DNA of 51,556 bases from Cetobacterium sp. ZOR0034 (GTDB taxonomy: Bacteria > Fusobacteriota > Fusobacteriia > Fusobacteriales > Fusobacteriaceae), in the NCBI RefSeq assembly GCF_000799075.1, contig NZ_JTLI01000013.1:1-51556 (forward strand). The letters are read 5' to 3'. The position numbers and the translations under genes were made by a program. Positions 26,694 through 35,205 of this stretch are shown piece after piece (positions within the stretch are counted from its first letter, which is position 1; each line of letters opens with the position of its first letter). The notes beneath the pieces are model-generated. The model had not been told where the DNA came from. It made no database searches and saw only the letters and a list, made by a program, of their open reading frames with translations.

Positions 26694-27884
26694 CTACTTT
26701 GAATTATATTTTTTTAATCCTAACTCAATTATTTTTACAGCTTTTTCTAATCTATCTAAGTCTAGAGCATAAGATATTCTAACCTTATTTACTCCTAATT
26801 CCTCTCTTTGATAGAATCCTTTTGCTGGTGTTAACATAACAGTTGAGTTATCATATGAAAACTCTCCCAATAACCATTTTGAAAACTCTGTTGCATCCTC
26901 TACTGGAAGTTGAACAATACAATAGAAAGCTCCCTCAGGTTTATTTAATACTACACCCTCTATATTTTTTAATCCTTCATATAGGAAATCTCTTCTCTCC
27001 ATATACTTTGCATTTACAGCTTCATAGTAAGCTCTATCTTTACATCTATAAAGAGCTTCTGCTCCAACCATATCTAAAGTTGAAATAGATAGTCTTGATT
27101 GGCAAAGCTTTAAAATATATGCCATGAATTCTTTATTTTTATTTAAAATCGTTCCTACTCTAGCTCCACATGTTGAGAATCTTTTTGATATTGAATCTAT
27201 CAAAATAATTCTCTCTAAATTGTCACTAAATGTTCCGCAGCTAACTGTATCTTTTCCATCATAGATAAACTCTCTGTAAACCTCATCACTGATTAAAAAT
27301 AAATTTTTCTCCTTAGAAATCTCATTTAACATAAGCAGTTCATCTTTTGAATAAACTGAACCTGTTGGATTCCCTGGATTTGAAAACATTATTGCCTTTG
27401 TTTTCTCTGTTACTAAACTTTCGATAACCTCTTTTTTTGGCAACTTAAAGTTATCTTCGAATTGAGTTGGTATCCCCACAACCTTTATCCCTAACATTGC
27501 AAAGAAACTATTGTAATTTGCATAATATGGTTCTGGAATCAAAACCTCTTCTCCTGCATCAAAAAGTGTCATCAACGTAAATAGTAGTGCTTCACTTCCT
27601 CCAGCAGTTATTAAGATTTCATCACTGTTATAATCCATCCCTAAATTTTTATAATATCCTTTTACTGAGTCTATTAACTCTTTTCTCCCCGAAGAGTCTG
27701 AATACGCTATTGTTTCTTGTCCAAAATTCTCTATTGCTTCAAAAAACTCCTTTGGAGTTTCTAAATCTGGTTGTCCTATATTTAAATGTATAATGTCTAT
27801 CCCAGCTTCTTTAGCTTTTTTCGAGTATGGTATCAACTCTCTTACAGGAGATGTTTTTAAGTTTTGTATATTTTTTGAAAACAT
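26694..27884 (-). CDS. PLP-dependent aminotransferase, class I/II
   Basis: A fold-type I aminotransferase of 396 residues, of the aspartate aminotransferase family. PLP-site residues are visible: the Schiff-base lysine K234 in SISKRFSTCGARVG, N172 in SNPGNPTGSVYS, D200 and Y203 in ISDEVYREF, and R242. The GGSEALLFTLMTL loop binds the phosphate. The amino-acid substrate cannot be read reliably; aspartate, aromatic residues or alanine are possible. Single-gene unit with its own promoter (27912-27940), closed by the bidirectional hairpin shared with ruvC. Confidence 0.9.
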   Translation of the reverse strand: MFSKNIQNLKTSPVRELIPYSKKAKEAGIDIIHLNIGQPDLETPKEFFEAIENFGQETIAYSDSSGRKELIDSVKGYYKNLGMDYNSDEILITAGGSEALLFTLMTLFDAGEEVLIPEPYYANYNSFFAMLGIKVVGIPTQFEDNFKLPKKEVIESLVTEKTKAIMFSNPGNPTGSVYSKDELLMLNEISKEKNLFLISDEVYREFIYDGKDTVSCGTFSDNLERIILIDSISKRFSTCGARVGTILNKNKEFMAYILKLCQSRLSISTLDMVGAEALYRCKDRAYYEAVNAKYMERRDFLYEGLKNIEGVVLNKPEGAFYCIVQLPVEDATEFSKWLLGEFSYDNSTVMLTPAKGFYQREELGVNKVRISYALDLDRLEKAVKIIELGLKKYNSK

Positions 27885-27911
27885 CTGTCCCTCCTAAGCA
27901 AACTTTTTAAT

Positions 27912-27940
27912 ATTATACCAAGCTCTTGCCTTTATGTGAA
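27912..27940 (-). promoter_or_regulatory. Promoter of the aminotransferase gene
   Basis: TTCACA (27935-27940) and TATAAT (27912-27917) on the minus strand with a 17-base spacer, about 30 bases before the start. Confidence 0.6.
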
Positions 27941-27951
27941 GTTTTTTTTGA

Positions 27952-27980
27952 TTGAAGTGTAAACTAATCTTTGATATAAT
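27952..27980 (+). promoter_or_regulatory. Promoter of the DUF308 gene
   Basis: TTGAAG (27952-27957) and TATAAT (27975-27980) with a 17-base spacer. It lies back-to-back with the aminotransferase promoter, 11 bases apart. Confidence 0.65.
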
Positions 27981-28015
27981 TTCATCAACAACTATTCTTT
28001 AAGGGAGAATTTATA

Positions 28016-28567
28016 ATGAAGGTAAATTTCAAATCATTTTTCTTAACATTGGGGATTTTTTATGTTTTAATCGGAGCTCTTGGAATTAGCAATATGGGAT
28101 TTTTTAATAAAAATATTGAATATATTTTAAGTACCGTTCTATTTTTAAATGGAGCTTATCATATATTCTATTCTACAAGTAATAGAAAAAGTCCATACTT
28201 CCATTGGGGGCTTGTTTTAGCAGAGGGAATTATCGAACTTATCTCTGTTGCAATTATTCTTTTAAACACTTTTACCAGCCAGTTATTCTTTACAAGTTAC
28301 ATCGGTGTTCTTCTTTGTTTAAAGGGACTAATTTTAATCTTAGGAAGAGACAATAAATTTACTTCGTGGGAAAAAACAAATGCTAAAGTTAGAGTTCTCG
28401 TAATCGTAAAAGGACTTTTACATTTCCTTTTTGGATCTTTAATTGTAGTTTTACCTTTGCTTACTGACAAAGCTGTTTACATAGTTTTCGGATGGTATAT
28501 TCTATTTTTAGGAATCCACTTCTTAACAGAGGAATATATGGGTAACAAAAAAAGTGATGAAATCTAA
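28016..28567 (+). CDS. HdeD/DUF308-like membrane protein
   Basis: A 183-residue integral membrane protein with about five or six hydrophobic segments (for example FFLTLGIFYVLIGALGI, YIGVLLCLKGLILIL, LLHFLFGSLIVVLPLL and YIVFGWYILFLGIHFL). The repeated short helices with GW/G-rich turns fit the DUF308 (HdeD) family, whose E. coli member is linked to acid stress; no catalytic residues are known. Clear GGGAGA ribosome site and own promoter. Its last codons form one arm of the terminator shared with the convergent flippase gene. Confidence 0.7.
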   Translation: MKVNFKSFFLTLGIFYVLIGALGISNMGFFNKNIEYILSTVLFLNGAYHIFYSTSNRKSPYFHWGLVLAEGIIELISVAIILLNTFTSQLFFTSYIGVLLCLKGLILILGRDNKFTSWEKTNAKVRVLVIVKGLLHFLFGSLIVVLPLLTDKAVYIVFGWYILFLGIHFLTEEYMGNKKSDEI

Positions 28568-28580
28568 TCATCACTTTTTT
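28548..28580. terminator. Bidirectional terminator containing two stop codons
   Basis: A 13-bp perfect stem (28548-28560 with 28568-28580) around AATCTAA. The stop codon of the DUF308 gene lies in the loop and that of the flippase gene in the right arm. A and T runs flank it on both strands. Confidence 0.9.
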
Positions 28581-30082
28581 ATTTTATCCAATAGTTTCAA
28601 AATTGGAATTTGTGATTTCTCATAATCGTTTAATGCCATTATCCAAATTAATATTGAATATAAAATCGTATATATCCCAGTTTTAATTATAAAGTTTAGA
28701 TAATCTACATTATTTAAATAAGTATTTAAAATAATTCCAAAAAGCATTGTAATCCCAATTGGAATTGACATTTTAAATATATTTTTCCAAAATCTAATTA
28801 TATCCAATCCAACAACAACTTTATAATATATATTCATTATTATTATTTGACCTAATATAAAAGATATTCCTGTAGCGATAGCACAACCTATCGCTCCATA
28901 TTTTTTCACTAAAAAAATACTCATTCCTAAATTTAAAAATGCTATTATCAAATATACAACAGATCTAAATTGGTGCATATTTTTAGCTTGCATTATACTT
29001 ACACCGATACTCTGAATTAAAGGAACTGTAAGGGGTATCATTATCCATAAAGCTATTCTATATGCTTCTACATATTCTTTTCCTACCCAAAGAGTTATAA
29101 AATCTTTACCAAACAAAACAAACCCTGAAGATATCAATCCCAAAAGAATATATTGTAATCTTCCAACCTTTAAAAATAGTTCATCTATTTCAGTATGTCT
29201 TCCTTCTACAATTAATCTATTTATTCTTGGAAATAAAACTCCAGCTATAGCTGATGCAAAGCCAGTATAAAGAGTATTAAAAATAGCACCTACAGAATAT
29301 ACTGCTACTCCAGTTACTCCGATATACTTTCCTATTATAACTCTATCTGTCCCCCAATATATCTGGTCTATAAGAACATTTAAAAATATGAAAAATGAAT
29401 ATGTAAATATCTCTTTCAAAATATGAGTATCAAACCTTGAGAATCTTATTCTCATTCCCAATTTTATTGCATAAGCTATATCAAAAAAATATGAAGTTAT
29501 TGCAAAGAACAGTGTTGATAGTGTCACACTGATCAATCCAAATCCATTTATCATTAGTAATGCACCTACAATTGGATTTAATATCATTGTCAATAACTTT
29601 AATCCTCTTTGATATATAAACTTCTCTTTAGAAGCTATATTTGTTGAAAAAATAGTCAATGGAAATGATAGAATTACATTCAAAGACAGTATTATAAAAA
29701 CCATTTTTGTTTTTTGTAATTCAATTGTTGTAAATCTCTCTCCAAAAAATGTTTCTATATTAATATATATATAACTTCCTATAACTATTGCCAAAGTCAT
29801 AAGAATAGAAAAAATTAATAAAAACATTCCATTTAAAGATTTTTCCTCTTCTAATTTACCCTCTGTTCTATATCTAACAGTATATCTCAGCATTGTATTT
29901 CCAAGTCCTAAATTCAAAATAGAAATATATCCCATTATAGATTGAACCAAAGAGTTTATTCCATAGTCTGCCGGACCTAAATATCTCATGTATAGTGGTG
30001 TATATATAATCTGAATTAAAGAACTCATTATAATTGTTAGCATTGATAATACTGTTCCTATTTTCAACTCATTTTTTACCAT
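28571..30082 (-). CDS. Oligosaccharide flippase (Wzx-like, MOP superfamily)
   Basis: A 503-residue protein with about 14 membrane segments and the Wzx/RfbX pattern at its N-terminus (IIYTPLYMRYLGPADYGINSLVQSIMGYISILNLGLGNTML broken by loops). Such proteins flip lipid-linked oligosaccharide units across the inner membrane. It is last in a three-gene run: glycosyltransferase, pyruvyl transferase, flippase, with gaps of 11 and 8 bases. The product is therefore likely to be a surface glycan, though no polymerase or initiating sugar transferase is next to it. Confidence 0.9.
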   Translation of the reverse strand: MVKNELKIGTVLSMLTIIMSSLIQIIYTPLYMRYLGPADYGINSLVQSIMGYISILNLGLGNTMLRYTVRYRTEGKLEEEKSLNGMFLLIFSILMTLAIVIGSYIYINIETFFGERFTTIELQKTKMVFIILSLNVILSFPLTIFSTNIASKEKFIYQRGLKLLTMILNPIVGALLMINGFGLISVTLSTLFFAITSYFFDIAYAIKLGMRIRFSRFDTHILKEIFTYSFFIFLNVLIDQIYWGTDRVIIGKYIGVTGVAVYSVGAIFNTLYTGFASAIAGVLFPRINRLIVEGRHTEIDELFLKVGRLQYILLGLISSGFVLFGKDFITLWVGKEYVEAYRIALWIMIPLTVPLIQSIGVSIMQAKNMHQFRSVVYLIIAFLNLGMSIFLVKKYGAIGCAIATGISFILGQIIIMNIYYKVVVGLDIIRFWKNIFKMSIPIGITMLFGIILNTYLNNVDYLNFIIKTGIYTILYSILIWIMALNDYEKSQIPILKLLDKIKK

Positions 30083-30090
30083 AGCACTAC

Positions 30091-31176
30091 CTATATCGAT
30101 AAAAATTCATCTAGCTTTAAGAAGTGTTTTTCTCCATTTTCAGAGGCTTTCGCTAAAACTTCATCCGATAATGCTAAATTTTCTTTATATTTTTCATAGT
30201 TCAAATTCTTTAAATTATCTAGCGATGCAAAATTTCCTTTAAACTCTATATCCTCTAAAACATTTGTCATTTTTTTACTATATGTTATTGGGAAGACAGG
30301 CTTCTTAAAAATAAATCCTAGTATCATTGCATGGAATCTTGTTGCAACCACACTCTCAGCTTTATTAATTATATCTAGAGCCTCATTTATATCCCCTCTA
30401 TAAAGATACTTTGTAATATGCTTATGTTGCTCATTCGGAATCATATTCAGTAATTTATTTATCGCTTCTTCATCTTTTTCGCCTTGGCAGAACGACATAA
30501 ACTTAACTTTTTTACCAGATTTTATAATATCTAACGTTAAGGTTTTTAATCTATTGAAGTATTCAGATTCTATTCCTGTGAACCCAGGTCTTCCTGAAGG
30601 TAATACTATTGAGAATAAAACATAGTTCTCAGCTTCTACAGGTTCTATTTTTAAACTAAATACAATATCATTTCCATACCTAACATTTTCTAAATCTTCA
30701 AAAATTTCATATGAATATCTCTCTCTGAAACAAACATCTTTACAACTTTTGAAAAATTCGTGATACATATCTCTAAATGCTTCATTTTTATATGGACCAA
30801 AATTTGCTCCTAATATAAAATAATTTTTTCCGAAATCTAAGTTTCTCTCTCTGACTTTAAAATCTTCCTCTGAAAAATCATTTTCTATAAATATAGAACC
30901 TCCTATATTCACTACACCATCTAACTCTCTCGCCTTCAAATCTTCTAATATATTTGGAACTCCAAATTTTCTTCCTAAACGAAATAAAATTTTCTTAGCA
31001 AATGTATTGTTATAAAGTATATTCAAATTATTACTATCTATACCTTTCAATCTTTCATACTCTGGTGTTGCATAAAGATAAAATTCTGTATCTTTATATC
31101 TTTCACAAAGCATTTTTATAAAAAGGTCATCACCTAAATTCAACTGGGCATACGCCTTTATTAATATTTTTTTCAC
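30091..31176 (-). CDS. Polysaccharide pyruvyl transferase family protein
   Basis: Members of this family (CsaB, WcaK, EpsO and relatives) transfer pyruvate from phosphoenolpyruvate to sugars as a ketal. The 361 residues begin KKILIKAYAQLNLGDDLFI, the family's N-terminal motif, and the C-terminal half has ESVVATRFHAMILGFIFKKPVFPI (quoted with the conserved RFHA core), typical of the GT-B-like fold. The start is GTG at 31176 behind GTGAGGG. It lies between a family 2 glycosyltransferase and a flippase, so it probably decorates or helps build the same glycan. Some family members are annotated only by fold, so true pyruvylation is inferred. Confidence 0.82.
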   Translation of the reverse strand: MKKILIKAYAQLNLGDDLFIKMLCERYKDTEFYLYATPEYERLKGIDSNNLNILYNNTFAKKILFRLGRKFGVPNILEDLKARELDGVVNIGGSIFIENDFSEEDFKVRERNLDFGKNYFILGANFGPYKNEAFRDMYHEFFKSCKDVCFRERYSYEIFEDLENVRYGNDIVFSLKIEPVEAENYVLFSIVLPSGRPGFTGIESEYFNRLKTLTLDIIKSGKKVKFMSFCQGEKDEEAINKLLNMIPNEQHKHITKYLYRGDINEALDIINKAESVVATRFHAMILGFIFKKPVFPITYSKKMTNVLEDIEFKGNFASLDNLKNLNYEKYKENLALSDEVLAKASENGEKHFLKLDEFLSI

Positions 31177-31187
31177 TTTCCCTCACC

Positions 31188-32141
31188 CTATTTTTTTGTT
31201 AGTATCTTCTTATACTTTTTTAAACCCATCATTTTCAATCTAAAAATTCTAAAAGAATAGTAAAGTCTTATTTCAAAAGTTTTTAATTCTGAAAATCTTC
31301 CTATCTCTTCTTTTATTTTTAAATAAAACTTTTTCCAGTCTTCGACTTTATTTTCACTTAATCTTTGTAAAACGTCAAATGGATACATTATACCATGATA
31401 CTTAAAGCATTCTCTAACTTTATCTATATTCTTCTCATATACTTCATTTTTTTTATAAAAAGCTATAAGTTCATCTATAACTAAATATATATCTGTTCTA
31501 TTCTTATAATTATTTGATACAGAACCACTGTTCATAAAATAATTATAATACGGTTTATCAATAGAAACAACTTTTTTACTGAAGAAAAAACACATAAAGT
31601 TAAAAAACATATCCTCTCCTGTATAAATATCTAATAAAAATTGAATATTATTTTTTTCAATCATCTCTTTTTTGTAAATTTTATTACAAGGAGATGAAAA
31701 CCACTCTGTAGTACAATCTGTATATCTATCCTTGTCATCTCTTTCTGGAACTTTAACTTTTGATAAAACACTTCCCGATTCATCTAATTTTTTAAATCCA
31801 CAAATTACAATATCTGCTCTCTCTTTTTCTGCTACGTTCACCATATCTTTGTACATATTTTCATCTATCCAATCATCTGAATCTAAAAATGCAACGTATT
31901 TATTTTCTACTAAAGAAAGACCTAAATTCCTAGCTGCACTACATCCACCATTTTTCACTTTTTTATAACTTATATTTAAATTTTGCTCAGCTAAGTTTTC
32001 ACAAATTTCTGAAGTGCTATCTTTTGATCCATCATCAATAATGATTATCTGAATCCCTTTTAAAGTTTGATTCAAAACAGATTTTACACATCTCTCAATA
32101 TATTTTTCTACATTATAAGCTGGAATTATAACACTTAACAT
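31188..32141 (-). CDS. Family 2 glycosyltransferase
   Basis: A 317-residue GT-A enzyme that adds a sugar from a nucleotide-sugar donor. The N-terminus reads MLSVIIPAYNVEKYIERCVK, followed by IIIIDDGSKDST, the NGGCSAARNLGL loop and the metal-binding FLDSDDWI (DxD-type). The CxDxDxD-like acceptor region (LDIYTGEDMFF) is also recognisable. No membrane segment, so it is cytosolic or peripheral. It heads the three-gene glycan run; GGAGGG precedes its ATG. Donor and acceptor sugars are unknown. Confidence 0.9.
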   Translation of the reverse strand: MLSVIIPAYNVEKYIERCVKSVLNQTLKGIQIIIIDDGSKDSTSEICENLAEQNLNISYKKVKNGGCSAARNLGLSLVENKYVAFLDSDDWIDENMYKDMVNVAEKERADIVICGFKKLDESGSVLSKVKVPERDDKDRYTDCTTEWFSSPCNKIYKKEMIEKNNIQFLLDIYTGEDMFFNFMCFFFSKKVVSIDKPYYNYFMNSGSVSNNYKNRTDIYLVIDELIAFYKKNEVYEKNIDKVRECFKYHGIMYPFDVLQRLSENKVEDWKKFYLKIKEEIGRFSELKTFEIRLYYSFRIFRLKMMGLKKYKKILTKK

Positions 32142-32181
32142 CTTTTCCCTCCTCAGACTTTATCTCTATGAAAAATAAAAA

Positions 32182-32201
32182 GGGTGGACATAAGACCACC
32201 C
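32182..32201 (-). terminator. Terminator after upp
   Basis: GGGTGG (32182-32187) pairs with CCACCC (32196-32201), followed on the minus strand by CTTTTTATTTTT. It ends the upp transcript ahead of the glycan genes. Confidence 0.8.
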
Positions 32202-32209
32202 GTTTATAA

Positions 32210-32833
32210 TTATTTTGTTCCAAATATTCTGTCTCCACAGTCTCCTAAACCTGGATAAATATATCCGTTTGAATCTAAACCTTGGTCTATTTTAGCTGTA
32301 TAAATAGCAACATCTGGATGCGTTTGTAATACTTTTGCAATTCCTTCAGGTGCAGCTACTAAACACATAAATACTATATTTTTAACTCCAGATTGCTTTA
32401 AGTAATCAATCGCATATATAGCTGATCCTCCTGTTGCTAACATTGGATCTACTAATATAACTTGTTTATTTTGTACATCTACAGGAAGTTTGCAGTAATA
32501 GTATACTGGTTCTAGAGTTTCTTCATCTCTATAAACACCTATATGCCCTATTTTAGCTGTAGGAATTAATGAAACGATTCCATCTACCATCCCTAATCCG
32601 GCTCTTAAAATAGGTACAACTGCGATATTTGTTCCTAATGTATATCCAGTTGTTTTCATCAGAGGAGTTTGAACCTCTATCTCTTCTAGAACTAAATTCT
32701 TTGTTACTTCATAAGTCATTAACTTAGAAATTTCATTTAAGTTCTCTCTAAAAGACTTTGTGTCAGTCTCCTTATTTCTTAATATTGTTAATTTGTGTTG
32801 TATTAATGGATGATTTATCTCTATTACAGCCAT
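32210..32833 (-). CDS. upp: Uracil phosphoribosyltransferase
   Basis: Salvages uracil with PRPP to give UMP. The 207 residues include the N-terminal [18 protein letters not shown], the [13 protein letters not shown] segment, and the PRPP-binding loop [12 protein letters not shown], and the C-terminal [13 protein letters not shown] that binds uracil. GGGAGG precedes the start. It is bounded by a terminator on each side (after rpmE and after itself) and so is probably its own unit. Confidence 0.97.
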   Translation of the reverse strand: MAVIEINHPLIQHKLTILRNKETDTKSFRENLNEISKLMTYEVTKNLVLEEIEVQTPLMKTTGYTLGTNIAVVPILRAGLGMVDGIVSLIPTAKIGHIGVYRDEETLEPVYYYCKLPVDVQNKQVILVDPMLATGGSAIYAIDYLKQSGVKNIVFMCLVAAPEGIAKVLQTHPDVAIYTAKIDQGLDSNGYIYPGLGDCGDRIFGTK

Positions 32834-32858
32834 TTTAACCTCCCTGTTACTTATACTT

Positions 32859-32887
32859 TAAAAAAAAACAGGACATAGTCCCGTTTT
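32859..32887 (-). terminator. Terminator after rpmE
   Basis: On the minus strand ACGGGAC pairs with GTCCTGT (one G-U pair) around TAT, followed by nine T. The G-U pair makes it complete only in the minus-strand RNA. Confidence 0.8.
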
Positions 32888-32908
32888 CTTATTTCTTATT
32901 TCTTATTT
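32888..32908. repeat. Three 7-bp tandem repeats (CTTATTT)
   Basis: Three exact copies of CTTATTT lie between the rpmE terminator and the rpmE stop codon, so the minus strand reads AAATAAG three times and carries repeated TAA stops. It may be slippage-generated; no function is evident. Confidence 0.7.
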
Positions 32909-33118
32909 CTTTAATCCAAACTTCTTGTTGAATTGCTCTACTCTTCCAGCAGCGTCTACGAACTTAGCTTTTCCAGTGTAGAATGGGTGGCAGTTAGCAC
33001 ATACAGCTATTTTAAGCTCTGCGTCCTTTGCGTTCATTGTTGATCTTGTTTCGAACTTGTTTCCACAAGTACAGTCAACAGTAATTAATTTGTAATCAGG
33101 ATGAATTCCTTTTCTCAT
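32903..33118 (-). CDS. rpmE: 50S ribosomal protein L31, zinc form
   Basis: Ribosomal protein at the 50S/30S interface. I start it at 33118 ([10 protein letters not shown]), the family N-terminus, three codons inside the open frame, with GGAAGGTGA before it; this gives 71 residues. The zinc-binding set C13 and C15 (DCTCGN) and C34 and C37 (CANCHPF) is present, so this is the C+ type rather than the zinc-free paralogue. Own promoter and own terminator. Confidence 0.96.
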   Translation of the reverse strand: MRKGIHPDYKLITVDCTCGNKFETRSTMNAKDAELKIAVCANCHPFYTGKAKFVDAAGRVEQFNKKFGLKK

Positions 33119-33157
33119 TATTGTCACCTTCCTATAATCTTTCTATTTATCGTAAAG

Positions 33158-33186
33158 ATTTTATCATAATTTTTTGACTTTTGCAA
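33158..33186 (-). promoter_or_regulatory. rpmE promoter
   Basis: TTGCAA (33181-33186) and TAAAAT (33158-33163) on the minus strand with a 17-base spacer, about 40 bases before the rpmE start. Confidence 0.6.
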
Positions 33187-33268
33187 CATTTTTTTGGCCT
33201 CAACATAAAGTTTTTTATTTTTATAAAATTTTATGATAAAATATTATAAAAAAGATAAAAGGAGAGTT

Positions 33269-33889
33269 ATGGCTACTAAATATTATGCTTTTATTATAGA
33301 TAATGAAAAATACTCTTCCATTGTTACTTCTTGGCCAGAATGTCAACAATTAACAAAAGGAAAGAAAGCGAGATATAAATCTTTCAAAACAGAAAAAGAA
33401 GCTAAAGAGTGGCTTGCTCAAGGTGGAATCTACGAAGATAAAAAACAGAAACTAAAAGAAGCTAAAGAAAAACTTATCGAAGGAATCTATTTTGATGCTG
33501 GAACTGGAAGAGGAATTGGTGTTGAAGTTAGAGTAACAGATATCAAAGGAATATCTCTTCTTGATAACATCATGCCAGAACATATGATAAATGAATTTGG
33601 AAACTATTTAGCACCAGAAGGAAGTACTAATAACTATGGTGAATTAATAGGAATATATCTAGCTATCGATATCGCAATTAGAAGAAACAATTTAAAAATT
33701 TTTGGAGATAGCAAATTAATTATTGATTATTGGTCTAAAGGGCATTATAATAAATCGTCATTAAATGAAAAAACAGTAAACCTTATCAAAAAAACCGCTG
33801 CAAGAAGAGAACAGTTCGAAAATATTGGTGGAAAAATTGAACATGTCTCTGGTGATATCAATCCTGCAGATTTAGGTTTTCATAAATAA
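33269..33889 (+). CDS. rnhA: Ribonuclease H with N-terminal viroplasmin-like domain
   Basis: Cuts RNA in RNA-DNA hybrids. The N-terminal 45 residues (KYYAFIIDNEKYSSIVTSWPECQQLTKG...) form the caulimovirus viroplasmin/RNase H1 hybrid-binding domain, usual in eukaryotic RNase H1 and some bacteria. The catalytic domain follows: D in GIYFDAGTGRG, E in NNYGELIGIYLA, D in KIFGDSKLIIDYW, and a last D in the SGDINPADLG segment. The start is ATG 33269 after AAAAGGAGAG; the frame is open 12 codons earlier without such a site. The YwaF-like gene follows 15 bases later. Confidence 0.9.
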   Translation: MATKYYAFIIDNEKYSSIVTSWPECQQLTKGKKARYKSFKTEKEAKEWLAQGGIYEDKKQKLKEAKEKLIEGIYFDAGTGRGIGVEVRVTDIKGISLLDNIMPEHMINEFGNYLAPEGSTNNYGELIGIYLAIDIAIRRNNLKIFGDSKLIIDYWSKGHYNKSSLNEKTVNLIKKTAARREQFENIGGKIEHVSGDINPADLGFHK

Positions 33890-33904
33890 TACTAGGAGGA
33901 TTTA

Positions 33905-34588
33905 ATGGAGTTTGAACTATTTGACAAGCTACACTTTTTTTATCTTTTGGGATATTCGTTAGTTTTTGTTTTTCTTTATTTTGGAGTTAAATATAATCCA
34001 CAGCCTAAAAAAGTTATGAGAGTAATATCTTTAATTATTTTAATGATAAAATGTGGTGAACTTTTTATTAGATATAAGTTAATTGGAGAAGCTTGGTATT
34101 CTCTACTTCCACTACATCTTTGTAATATCACTCTTATTTTTGCAGTATTGGGTACTATTCTTAGATTTACTCCATTTTTATACGCAACATTCTTTTGGTC
34201 AATCGGAGCTGTGTTTGCACTACTAACACCTGAAGTTAGAGAAACTTTTCCACATTTCTTCAACATCAGTTTTTTCTCAACACACTGCTACATAATTTTT
34301 GTTGCTGTTACAGAATACAAAATTTTCAAATTGAGACCATCTCTAGAATCTTGGACAGGTTCATTTCTTGGTCTAAACATTATTGCTGCAGGCGTATTTC
34401 TTATAAATAATGTTCTTGGAACTAACTATTTATATATAAATAGAAAGCCTAGCTTCCAATCACCACTTCAGTATTTTGGAGAGTGGCCATACTATATAAT
34501 AGTTGTTGAATTTGCATATATCATTTTAACTTTACTGCTATTATTTTTATTCAGAAAAAAAGATTACAAAATAAAAGTAAACAGGTAG
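33905..34588 (+). CDS. YwaF/TIGR02206 family membrane protein
   Basis: A 227-residue integral membrane protein with about six or seven hydrophobic segments. The conserved features of the TIGR02206 family are present: WYSLLPLHLCNITLIF, GTNYLYINRKP near the C-terminus, and FGEWPYYIIVV. The family's function is unknown. It follows the RNase H gene with a strong AGGAGG site and shares its transcript. The last codons and stop lie inside the left arm of a very long palindrome that ends transcription in both directions. Confidence 0.85.
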   Translation: MEFELFDKLHFFYLLGYSLVFVFLYFGVKYNPQPKKVMRVISLIILMIKCGELFIRYKLIGEAWYSLLPLHLCNITLIFAVLGTILRFTPFLYATFFWSIGAVFALLTPEVRETFPHFFNISFFSTHCYIIFVAVTEYKIFKLRPSLESWTGSFLGLNIIAAGVFLINNVLGTNYLYINRKPSFQSPLQYFGEWPYYIIVVEFAYIILTLLLLFLFRKKDYKIKVNR

Positions 34589-34619
34589 AACTTTAAAGTT
34601 CTACCTGTTTACTTTTATT
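34570..34619. terminator. 50-bp perfect palindrome, bidirectional terminator
   Basis: 25-base arms meet at CTTT|AAAG (centre between 34594 and 34595) with no mismatch. It covers the last six codons and the stop of the YwaF-like gene and ends eight bases short of the yigZ stop. T-rich tracts at both ends make it a terminator for both convergent genes. The stem is unusually long for one. Confidence 0.9.
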
Positions 34620-34626
34620 ATATATT

Positions 34627-35202
34627 TTAAATTATAACCAAAATATCTTTTAACTCTCTTAGTTTTTCTAAAGTATCTTCTGACACTTTAACTCTATAAG
34701 TAACTCTCTCATTGAAATCTTTATTTAATAACTCATCGTTCCCAGATATTAATAACGAATCAATCTCATTTATTCTCTCATAAGAAAAATCTAAAAGGCA
34801 TTCATGACGCTCTATAAACTCTGCAATTTCTCCTTCTAAAACTGCTAATTTTGCTGTCTTGGCATAGTTTCTTACCAATCCTCCCGCACCTAATTTTATT
34901 CCTCCAAAATATCTTGTAGCCACAACTACAACATTATTTACATCCATATAAGTTAAAATCTCTCCCATAGGCTTTCCTGCCGTTCCACTTGGCTCTCCAT
35001 CGTCATCAGCTTTAAAATACTCTTGACCATTATCTATGACTCTATATACTGTACAATTATGAGTCGCATCTGGATGCATCTCTCTTATCATTTCTATGAA
35101 ATCTTCGGCTTCTTCTTTAGTTGAGATAGGCTTTGCATATCCTATAAACTTTGATTTCCTTTCTTCAAACTCTATTCTTACTGCTTTTTTTATGCTTTTC
35201 AT
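34627..35202 (-). CDS. yigZ: YigZ/IMPACT family protein
   Basis: The 191 residues carry the N-terminal IMPACT domain: FEERKSKFIGYAKPI, HPDATHNCTVYR, then DDGEPSGTAGKPM and ATRYFGGIKLGAGGLVRNY. A C-terminal DUF1949 ferredoxin-like domain follows. In eukaryotes IMPACT modulates the Gcn2 kinase; in bacteria the role is undefined, though nucleic-acid or elongation-factor binding has been suggested. It is the last gene of a six-gene minus-strand run, three bases after the M50 protease gene. Confidence 0.93.
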   Translation of the reverse strand: MKSIKKAVRIEFEERKSKFIGYAKPISTKEEAEDFIEMIREMHPDATHNCTVYRVIDNGQEYFKADDDGEPSGTAGKPMGEILTYMDVNNVVVVATRYFGGIKLGAGGLVRNYAKTAKLAVLEGEIAEFIERHECLLDFSYERINEIDSLLISGNDELLNKDFNERVTYRVKVSEDTLEKLRELKDILVII

Positions 35203-35205
35203 TCT

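Noticed and set aside
33136-33160. Hairpin AATCTTT/AAAGATT as an L31 leader
   Set aside because: One arm overlaps the -10 element of the rpmE promoter, so it would not be transcribed.
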